Shown: positions 1-5,430 of the stretch, in pieces
How positions within the stretch are numbered: position 1 is the stretch's first letter
How the letters are laid out: each line of letters starts with the position of its first letter
Assembly (NCBI GenBank): GCA_022566435.1
Contig: JADFIX010000252.1
Coordinates: forward strand, 1-6,409
Origin: Planctomycetota bacterium
Lineage (GTDB): Bacteria; Planctomycetota; Phycisphaerae; UBA1845
Direction of reading: 5' to 3'
Length of the DNA: 6,409 nucleotides
Translations under genes and position numbers: made by a program
The notes under the pieces: model-generated
What the model was told of the DNA's origin: nothing
Seen by the model: only the letters and a program-made list of their open reading frames with translations
The model's database searches: none

Positions 1-182
1 AGTTGGTCCTGCGGGCCATCCCAGCACAGCGCACTCAGCTCGAAGCCGAGCGCTCGATCGGCAGCCTCGAAGACCTCTGCTGCTTCCCAAAAGGCCTCGG
101 CGCACCGCCGACCCATGCCAACTATCTGCGCGCCCTGGCCGGGGAAAACGAATGCCTGAGGAGCCGTCTCGGCGGTCGTCAA
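1..182 (-). CDS. fabD: Malonyl-CoA:ACP transacylase FabD, N-terminal 60 residues (cut by window edge)
   Basis: FabD moves the malonyl group from coenzyme A to acyl carrier protein, supplying the extender unit for type II fatty acid synthesis in the cytoplasm. The minus strand reads AFVFPGQGAQIVGMG at residues 10-24. This is the hallmark N-terminal FPGQGAQ motif of acyltransferases, and the GQ residues form part of the oxyanion hole in this family. The catalytic GHSxG serine and the histidine lie beyond the left edge. The family is usually about 300 residues, so only about one fifth is present. I chose TTG at 182-180 as the start. No ATG or GTG lies in frame between the plsX region and the GQGAQ motif, and a GGAG sits 5 bases upstream. 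The start overlaps the TGA of the plsX remnant, which implies translational coupling. fabH, often between plsX and fabD, is not there. Confidence 0.88.
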   Translation of the reverse strand, partial: MTTAETAPQAFVFPGQGAQIVGMGRRCAEAFWEAAEVFEAADRALGFELSALCWDGPQDQ

Positions 183-187
183 TCCGT

Positions 188-191
188 CTCC
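188..191 (-). promoter_or_regulatory. Ribosome binding site that decides the TTG start of fabD
   Basis: The minus strand reads GGAG here, 5 bases before TTG at 182-180. It lies inside the last codons of the plsX remnant. It supports the unusual TTG start, because no ATG or GTG is available in frame at a sensible distance. Confidence 0.55.
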
Positions 192-635
192 GGCGGGCGC
201 AGGAGCTCGACTTCGAAACGGTGCAGCTCGGCGATCTTCTCGCGCATCTTGAGATGTAGTTCGGCCTGACAAAACTCGGTCGCCTTCAAGACGGAGTTCT
301 TGATCGCCTTGGCGTTCGAGTTCCCGTGGCCGATAAAGCAGGCACCCTTGACCCCGAGAAGCTGCGCCGCACCGTACTCGGTGGAGTCGACCCGCTGACG
401 CAACCTCGCGAAGGCAGGCCGCGCTAGAAAATAACCGAGCCGTGTTACCCAAGATTTCTGGATCTCTTCGTCGATCAGGTGCATCATCAGCTCAACGAGC
501 GACTCGCAGCTCTTGAGCAACACATTGCCGACGAAGCCATCACAGATGATGACGTCGACCGTGCCGGCAAAAACATCTCTCCCCTCGACGTTGCCGACGA
601 AGTCAAGCCGACGATCCCGCTCACGGGTGAACGAG

Positions 636-679
636 GAATTGCGATTCATGACGAAATCGTCATGGAATTGGATATTCAT
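636..679. repeat. Palindrome flanked by imperfect direct repeats at the plsX breakpoint
   Basis: Bases 647-664 form a perfect inverted repeat, CATGACGA-AA-TCGTCATG. It is bracketed by two related copies in direct orientation: GAATTGCGATTCAT at 636-649 and GAATTGGATATTCAT at 665-679. The first copy's end overlaps the left arm of the palindrome. The patch lies exactly between the end of the deacetylase gene (684) and the first clear PlsX homology (about 607). It may be filler from break repair, a recombination site, or a chance pattern. I do not recognise it as a known attachment or dif site. Confidence 0.5.
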
Positions 680-683
680 CCGT

Positions 684-1739
684 TTATCGAGGGTGCAGAG
701 GGCGGTTGATTGGGGGTCCAGCGCCTCGCTCCTTGACGATGTTTTTAAGTTTTTCTCCCGCCCTTCTTTGAATCGGCTCCCCCGATCGACCGAGGACTTG
801 CGTTTTTGGCATGAGTCCTCGAGCCAAAATTCCGCCTTTTTCGATCGCGTTCAACATTTGCCGAATCGTGACGAATTCGTATCGCCGCAGGACATGTTCG
901 AGCTTGTTTCGCGTGGTTCGCAGATTTGTGTAATGAAGCAGTCGCCTCCCGATTGATGTCCGGACTCGAGGCTGGTCCGGATCGAGTTCCCAAGGGTGGA
1001 TGTTGACGACGACGGAAATGCCTCGGTTTAGATTCTGTTCGATCGCCATGGTCGTGACGGCGCAGGGGGCGATCCGAAAATAGGCGCCGCTGGCGGCGGG
1101 GACCCGGCGACCCCATAGGGTCAGCGTCGGTAGAGGAAACTCCCACAGATCGGTACGCACACGATGGGGCCGCAGCGGGCTGTTGGGCCAGCCATATCGT
1201 CCATGAGGCGCGCGGACCGGGTAGACGCTTGAATCATAACGAAATCCCAGCTCTCGAAGCCCATCAAACGCCCAACTCGTTCGCTCGTCAATCGAGTAGG
1301 AAGGCGCCCTGAAGCCGATCGGAGTCGTGTCCGCCGCCGATTCGATCGCGACTTGTGCGCGCCGCACATCCTCGACAAAAGTCTTTCGCGTCATGTGACT
1401 CAGCGGCTGATGCCAGAATCCATGACTGGCGATTTCGTGGCCTCCGCGGCGAATACGCCGCACCAGGCTCGGATGTCGGTGGGCGATCCACCCCAAGACG
1501 AAAAATGTCGCTATTGTGTCATATTCTTCAAGCAAAGAGAGGATCGTTTCCATCGAGCGCTCGATGCGCGACGGCATCTCCGCCCAATGACCTGGCGGGA
1601 TTCGAAGGTTCCCGGCGTGAAACCAGTCCTCCACGTCAAACGAGAGCGCGCAGCGCGCATTCGACCGGGGCGCGATCCTTTCAGCGGAAACTGGTCGATG
1701 TGGGTCCGGTGTCATGCTCTGTTCATCGGTCGGCGCCAT
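684..1739 (-). CDS. Polysaccharide deacetylase, XrtA/PEP-CTERM type (NodB fold plus DUF3473)
   Basis: This is a carbohydrate esterase family 4 relative, expected to remove N-acetyl groups from an exopolysaccharide. From the ATG at 1739-1737 it has 351 residues. Motifs in order: SFDVEDWF near 33-40 (metal-binding acidic residues), TFFVLGW near 78-84, SHGFWH with two histidines near 105-110, GFRAPSYS near 142-149, and IHPWELD near 247-253. HYTNLRTTRNKL, typical of the DUF3473 C-terminal region, follows. Homologues usually begin only a few residues before FDVED, so I prefer 1739 or the ATG at 1715-1713. The frame also opens at an ATG at 1880-1878, which would add 47 basic residues with no recognisable feature. 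No strong ribosome binding site marks any of these. About 50 charged residues trail beyond the usual end. No exosortase or glycosyltransferase is visible beside it, so the gene is separated from its usual neighbours, at least within this window. No signal peptide is seen. Confidence 0.85.
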   Translation of the reverse strand: MAPTDEQSMTPDPHRPVSAERIAPRSNARCALSFDVEDWFHAGNLRIPPGHWAEMPSRIERSMETILSLLEEYDTIATFFVLGWIAHRHPSLVRRIRRGGHEIASHGFWHQPLSHMTRKTFVEDVRRAQVAIESAADTTPIGFRAPSYSIDERTSWAFDGLRELGFRYDSSVYPVRAPHGRYGWPNSPLRPHRVRTDLWEFPLPTLTLWGRRVPAASGAYFRIAPCAVTTMAIEQNLNRGISVVVNIHPWELDPDQPRVRTSIGRRLLHYTNLRTTRNKLEHVLRRYEFVTIRQMLNAIEKGGILARGLMPKTQVLGRSGEPIQRRAGEKLKNIVKERGAGPPINRPLHPR

Positions 1740-2194
1740 CGCCGGCCTGTGTAATGGAAGCGCCTCCCGCAGCCTCCGATCGTTGGCCCCCTGTTCATTG
1801 ATTACTGGAAAAACGAGCCTCTCACCCTGCGAAACGGCCGTTTCCCTCTCTTTTGGCGACCGGCGACGCCATCTAATCATTTTACGTCGCGGTGTTCAAA
1901 GGTCGATAAAATCGAAAGAGTGGATGATTGAGGGCGTTTTCCCGCACCGCTGGTACCGGTGTGTGCCGGGCGAATACTTCCTTGGGCCAAGGCCTTTTTG
2001 GGCAAGGGAGACTGGTGGAAGACGGGGTAGGGTGGCCGGGAAATCGTCGGGGCCGCGCGTGAGGGAGGGAACGGGCGGCGAGGTGATGCCTAGCAGGTCT
2101 TCCGGCATCCGCCTATAGTTTCGTGGGCGCACAAGACGTACCTGGCTTGCAAGGGAGGCGCAGAGACTTTGTGAAGCAAGAAACGGAAACATCC
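1740..2194. other. Divergent intergenic region (about 455 bases) with no convincing gene
   Basis: This stretch separates the leftward deacetylase from the rightward LOG gene and should hold the promoters of both. Its left 141 bases would be coding if the deacetylase began at 1880. I find no RNA gene or small protein with recognisable features. TATAGT at 2114-2119 resembles a -10 box for the rightward operon, but no good -35 box stands 16-18 bases before it. Three short inverted repeats lie at 1903-1915, 1943-1963 and 1980-1992. Confidence 0.5.
1903..1992. promoter_or_regulatory. Cluster of three short inverted repeats, possible operator region
   Basis: TCGAT-AAA-ATCGA occupies 1903-1915. CGCACCG and CGGTGTG at 1943-1949 and 1957-1963 form a 7-pair hairpin with one G-T pair and a 7-base loop. 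CCTTGG-G-CCAAGG fills 1980-1992 and is followed by CC and five T. They sit between divergent genes, where regulators often bind. The last could instead be a poor terminator, but its stem is weak with a realistic loop. Short palindromes are common by chance, so this is tentative. Confidence 0.22.
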
Positions 2195-3223
2195 ATGTCG
2201 GAATCAGAACGACGACGCAAACGAGCGGAGGCCATCGACACATTCGTCCGCAGTTTCGTATCGAGCGAGAATGAGGACCTCTACTCCAACATGCTGGTCA
2301 CGATTTGCCGACTTGGGGCCGACGGCGCGGACCGAGGCGATCTGAAGATCCTCAACTCGGCGCTCAAGGAACTTCGGTACGCGTTCAAAACTTTCGCGCC
2401 TTACGGCGAAATTCCCAAGCTCAGTATGTTCGGGTCGGCCCGGACGGCCGAGGATCATCCGCAGTATCTGCAAGCGAAAAGGGTTGCGGAACTCATTCAA
2501 GAACAAGGGTGGATGGTGATTACGGGGGCCGGCGACGGTATCATGCGTGCCGGTCATCACGGTGCCACAAGGCAGGCGAGTTTCGGCGTGGCGATCAGCC
2601 TACCGTTCGAGCAATCGACGAATACGATCATCGCGGATGATCCCAAGTTGGTGAACTTCAAGTATTTCTTCACGCGAAAAGTTCTATTTGTGAAAGAGGC
2701 GCGGGCGATCGTGCTGTTCCCCGGTGGATTCGGCACACAAGACGAAGGATTTGAATCGCTCACCCTCATTCAGACATCGAAGTCGTCACCGGTCCCGGTT
2801 GTCCTTTGCGACGAACCGGGCGGCACGTACTGGCAACATTGGCGCGGGTACGTCGAGGAGGAATTGTTGGGCAACGGCATGATCGACGCCACGGACATGC
2901 ACTTGTTCTACATTACCGACAACGCGGATGACGCGGTGGCGCATATTATCGGTTTCTACCGCCGGTATCATTCGTCGCGCTATGTGGGCGATCAGTTCGT
3001 CATCCGTTTGAACACGCCTGTTTCAGAATCGTCGATGGACGAGATTAACGAAAAATACGGCGACATGCTTCTTCGCGACCGGTTCGAGCAAGTCGCCGGG
3101 CCGCTCGAGGGTGAGGACGAGGTTTACCCGGACAAACACAGACTGGTCTTCGCATTCAACCGTCGTAGCGCGGGCAAGTTGAGGCTTTTGATCGACAAGT
3201 TGAACGAGGATTCCGCGGCCTGA
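2195..3223 (+). CDS. LOG-family Rossmann-fold protein (lysine decarboxylase-like nucleotide hydrolase family)
   Basis: LOG-family enzymes split nucleoside 5'-monophosphates, including cytokinin ribotides, into base and ribose phosphate. Many bacterial members have no proven substrate. The 342-residue product has an N-terminal helical region (1-70), then the core: MFGSAR at 78-83, ITGAGDGIM at 109-117 (usually GGGxxGLM), TRK at 160-162, and PGGFGTQDE at 176-184. The last matches the PGGxGTxxE signature, with Arg161 and Glu184 in the expected catalytic positions. A C-terminal segment of about 75 residues (266-342) lies outside the core and is unassigned. At 342 residues it is longer than the roughly 180-200 of simple LOG proteins. 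I chose ATG 2195, with GGA 7 bases upstream. GTG 2171, in frame and 12 bases after GGGAGG, is a real alternative. GTG 2123 is less likely. moxR follows after 39 bases on the same strand. The exact substrate cannot be told from sequence. Confidence 0.85.
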   Translation: MSESERRRKRAEAIDTFVRSFVSSENEDLYSNMLVTICRLGADGADRGDLKILNSALKELRYAFKTFAPYGEIPKLSMFGSARTAEDHPQYLQAKRVAELIQEQGWMVITGAGDGIMRAGHHGATRQASFGVAISLPFEQSTNTIIADDPKLVNFKYFFTRKVLFVKEARAIVLFPGGFGTQDEGFESLTLIQTSKSSPVPVVLCDEPGGTYWQHWRGYVEEELLGNGMIDATDMHLFYITDNADDAVAHIIGFYRRYHSSRYVGDQFVIRLNTPVSESSMDEINEKYGDMLLRDRFEQVAGPLEGEDEVYPDKHRLVFAFNRRSAGKLRLLIDKLNEDSAA

Positions 3224-3250
3224 GGATACGGGGTTTGCGGGCAGCCACTT

Positions 3251-3254
3251 GGAG
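3251..3254 (+). promoter_or_regulatory. Ribosome binding site of moxR
   Basis: GGAG stands 8 bases before the ATG at 3263, in the 39-base gap after the LOG gene. It supports this start. I see no terminator hairpin in the gap, consistent with read-through from the LOG gene. Confidence 0.5.
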
Positions 3255-3262
3255 TACACGAC

Positions 3263-4354
3263 ATGAGTTCGGAGCCGGAAAATTCGGGTACACCGGAGCC
3301 GCAAGCCACCGATGTTGAGCTGGCGGAAAAGCTCATTCAGGCCTACGACCGCATCCGCGAACAGCTCGGACTGGTGATCGTCGGGCAGGAGGGGGTCTTG
3401 GAAGAGATTCTGATCGCCTTGTTTTGCAACGGGCACTGCATCCTGGAGGGCGTACCGGGTCTCGCGAAGACCCTCATGGTCAGCACGCTGTCCAAGTTGG
3501 TCTCGCTGAGCTTCTCGCGAATTCAGTTCACGCCGGACTTAATGCCCTCGGACATCACCGGTACGGAGGTGATCGAGGAGGACCGTGGCACCGGCTCGCG
3601 GTCGTTGCGGTTCGTCAAGGGCCCGATCTTCGCCAACGTCGTTCTCGCGGACGAAATCAACAGAACGCCGCCAAAAACACAGTCCGCCTTGCTGGAGGCG
3701 ATGCAGGAACACCAAGTGACCGCCGCCGGGTTTCCACACAAACTGCCGCGCCCGTTCTTCGTCTTGGCGACGCAGAACCCGATCGAGCAGGAAGGCACCT
3801 ATCCGCTTCCTGAAGCGCAGCTCGATCGTTTCATGTTCAAGACCCTTGTGGACTATCCCACGGAAGAAGAAGAATTCCGGATCGTCAAAATGACGACGGC
3901 GTTAGAGGAGGTCAGTCTGAAGCGCACGTTGACGGCGCACGAAGTGATCGAACTTCAGAACATCGTTCGCCGTGTGCCATGCGCCGATCAAGTCATTCGT
4001 TATGCCATGCGGCTTGTTCGCGCCACGCGCGTGGACAAAGAGGACGTCGACACTTTTGTGAGAGATTATGTCGCATGGGGCGCAGGACCGCGGGCATCCC
4101 AGAACCTCGTGCTTGCCGGCAAAGCACGCGCCCTGCTCAACGGACGGTTCCACGTCTCCACGGACGATATTCGTGCCGTGGCCTACCCCGTCCTGAGACA
4201 TCGCGTATTACTGAGCTTCAATGCCGAAGCGGAAGGAATCACGAGTGACGCCATTGTCCGGCAACTGATCGAGTCGCTCGCGTCGGATTCCCAAGGTGCG
4301 ATGGACGAAGGCATGACCAGACGGGTCTTTACCGGGGAGTCGTCGGATTCGTAG
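3263..4354 (+). CDS. MoxR-family AAA+ ATPase
   Basis: MoxR ATPases are cytoplasmic AAA+ chaperones thought to remodel or load metal onto VWA-domain partners encoded beside them. The 363-residue protein has every expected motif in order: Walker A GVPGLAKT at 63-70; Walker B VVLADEIN at 126-133; [12 protein letters not shown] at 142-153; sensor 1 ATQNP at 169-173 with Asn172; [11 protein letters not shown] at 180-190 with the arginine-finger candidate Arg189; and the sensor 2 region GAGPRASQN at 273-281. The C-terminal lid domain covers about 220-345. Length fits the family, usually 310-350, with a short acidic N-terminal tail of about 20 residues and a serine/acidic C-terminal tail. It lies between the LOG gene and the DUF58 gene on the same strand, the usual moxR/DUF58/VWA order. 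Nothing appears missing, so ATPase activity is expected. The particular substrate is unknown. Confidence 0.96.
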   Translation: MSSEPENSGTPEPQATDVELAEKLIQAYDRIREQLGLVIVGQEGVLEEILIALFCNGHCILEGVPGLAKTLMVSTLSKLVSLSFSRIQFTPDLMPSDITGTEVIEEDRGTGSRSLRFVKGPIFANVVLADEINRTPPKTQSALLEAMQEHQVTAAGFPHKLPRPFFVLATQNPIEQEGTYPLPEAQLDRFMFKTLVDYPTEEEEFRIVKMTTALEEVSLKRTLTAHEVIELQNIVRRVPCADQVIRYAMRLVRATRVDKEDVDTFVRDYVAWGAGPRASQNLVLAGKARALLNGRFHVSTDDIRAVAYPVLRHRVLLSFNAEAEGITSDAIVRQLIESLASDSQGAMDEGMTRRVFTGESSDS

Positions 4355-4470
4355 ACGGTGCCGATGACCGTCGAGCGGGAAGGGCCAAGTCGGCTAAGAC
4401 GTTTTCATACCGGCCGCAGCGGCGGCTGGACAAAGAATCGCGACTCACCGCGCATTCACGGGACTAGAAG
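4355..4470 (+). other. 116-base spacer between moxR and the DUF58 gene
   Basis: This gap is long for an otherwise tight module, whose next junction is only 15 bases. I see no gene. A minimal hairpin, GCCG-CAG-CGGC, is present but has no T-run. An in-frame TAG at 4465-4467 lies just before the DUF58 ATG, so the DUF58 protein cannot be extended into the gap. Confidence 0.5.
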
Positions 4471-5415
4471 ATGGCCGACAGCACAATCACGATACCGAGT
4501 TATTTCGATCCCAAGCTTCTCGCGAAAATCGCCCGCCTGGATCTACGGGCACGCATGGTCGTAGAGGGCTTTTTCAGTGGAATGCACCGAAGTCCCCATC
4601 GCGGGGTGTCGGTGGAGTTCGCGGCGCATCGTTCCTACACGCAGGGCGACGACCTTCGGCATATCGACTGGCGGGTATTCGGACGGACCGACAAATACTA
4701 CATCAAAGAATACGAGCAGGAAACGAATCTCGAGATGATGTTGATGGTCGACTGCAGCGAGTCGATGAGCTTCCGCTCGAAGCCCGACGGCATGAGCAAG
4801 CATGACTATGCCGCGACGATGACGGCCGCCGTCTCTTACCTGGCCCTCCAACAGCAGGATTCGGTGGGGCTGATCTTATTCGATGAAACCATCACGTCGT
4901 TCATTCGTGCGTCCAATCGGTCTCGGCAATGGCAGATCGTCACCCAGGCGCTGTCGAAGGGCACCGGACCGACCAAGACGTCGCTCGAGAGTGTCTTGTC
5001 GGAGGTGGCGGAACGGCTTTCGCACCGCACGCTCATCATATTCATCAGCGACTTGTTTGACGACGAAGAACAGTTTCTACGTGGCATGAAGCTTCTTCGC
5101 CATCGCCGGCACGAACCGGTCGTGTGGAATCTTTGGGATCGTGCGGAGTTGGAGTTTTCCTATACGGGGCCGACGAAATTCGCGGGCCTCGAGGATTTCG
5201 GCACACTACTGACAGACCCTCGGTCGCTCCGGAGCCGTTACCTGGAGGAAGTCGCCGGATTTCAGGGACGTCTACGAGCACGGCTCGCACGAATGAACGT
5301 GGAATACACGGTGTTCGACACGGCATCGCCGCTGGATGTCGCACTCTCGCACTATCTCGCATCGCGAAGCGCGAGACTCCGTCAGCGGTCGTCACGTGTG
5401 TTCGGTCGAGGCTAG
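4471..5415 (+). CDS. DUF58 domain protein (VWA-like partner of MoxR)
   Basis: DUF58 proteins have a von Willebrand A-like fold and are almost always encoded next to moxR. They are considered substrates or adaptors of the ATPase. The 314-residue product carries the family signature YTQGDDLRHIDWRVFGRTD at 56-74, followed by YYIKEYEQE. It then has a metal-site motif VDCSESM at 93-99 (DxSxS: Asp94, Ser96, Ser98). A second acidic position appears in FISDLFDDEE at 191-200. There is no signal peptide or membrane segment, so this is the short soluble form of the family. The ATG at 4471 is the first possible start, because an in-frame TAG lies two codons upstream. The ribosome binding site is poor (GAAG touching the ATG). 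Fifteen bases separate its stop from the BatA-like start, suggesting joint transcription and coupling. The arginine-rich C-terminal tail (297-314) is unassigned. Confidence 0.94.
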   Translation: MADSTITIPSYFDPKLLAKIARLDLRARMVVEGFFSGMHRSPHRGVSVEFAAHRSYTQGDDLRHIDWRVFGRTDKYYIKEYEQETNLEMMLMVDCSESMSFRSKPDGMSKHDYAATMTAAVSYLALQQQDSVGLILFDETITSFIRASNRSRQWQIVTQALSKGTGPTKTSLESVLSEVAERLSHRTLIIFISDLFDDEEQFLRGMKLLRHRRHEPVVWNLWDRAELEFSYTGPTKFAGLEDFGTLLTDPRSLRSRYLEEVAGFQGRLRARLARMNVEYTVFDTASPLDVALSHYLASRSARLRQRSSRVFGRG

Positions 5416-5417
5416 GC

Positions 5418-5422
5418 GGAGG
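5418..5422 (+). promoter_or_regulatory. Ribosome binding site that fixes the GTG start of the BatA-like gene
   Basis: GGAGG lies 8 bases before GTG 5431, within the 15-base gap after the DUF58 stop. It is the best such site in the window. It favours GTG 5431 over a second in-frame GTG at 5437. Confidence 0.65.
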
Positions 5423-5430
5423 ACGTACCA

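Larger units (their letters stand above)
179..679 (-). pseudogene. plsX: PlsX (phosphate acyltransferase), C-terminal half only; probable truncated gene
   Basis: PlsX turns acyl-ACP and phosphate into acyl-phosphate, which PlsY uses to start phospholipid synthesis. The 166-residue product matches the second half of the family: FVGNVEGRDVF at residues 27-37, VDVIICDGFVGNVLLK at 41-56, then YGAAQLLGVKGACFIGHGNSNAKAIKN near 102-128. Intact PlsX is about 330-350 residues, so roughly the first 200 are missing. Recognisable homology starts only near residue 25 (about base 607). Residues 1-24 look unrelated, and the frame stays open upstream to a stop at 851-853 without any PlsX-like sequence. The other two minus frames hold none either. 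The ATG at 679-677 has no ribosome binding site and lies 4 bases past the deacetylase stop. The 3' end is intact and overlaps the fabD start. I infer a non-functional remnant left by a rearrangement, or an assembly join. A still-translated fragment cannot be excluded. Confidence 0.82.

Noticed and set aside
3..269. Plus-strand open frame of 88 codons at the left edge
   Set aside because: It is antisense to fabD and plsX, which have clear family motifs on the minus strand.
745..1801. Several open frames of 67-148 codons overlapping the deacetylase on both strands
   Set aside because: All are out of frame with, or antisense to, a gene holding a full set of deacetylase motifs. They are rich in Arg, Ser and Pro, as shadow frames are.
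1980..2000. CCTTGG-G-CCAAGG plus T-run as an intrinsic terminator
   Set aside because: With a realistic loop the stem is only about four pairs, the T-run is interrupted by CC, and no gene ends just upstream of it.
2123..2194. GTG 2123 as the start of the LOG protein
   Set aside because: No ribosome binding site precedes it, and the extra 24 residues have no recognisable feature. ATG 2195 or GTG 2171 fit better.
1896..2243. Minus-strand open frame of 115 codons across the intergenic region
   Set aside because: It overlaps the start of the LOG gene, has no family motif and no ribosome binding site, and looks like chance in GC-rich DNA.
4358..4564. 68-codon open frame in the moxR-DUF58 gap
   Set aside because: It overlaps the start of DUF58 by 94 bases, lacks a ribosome binding site, and resembles no family.
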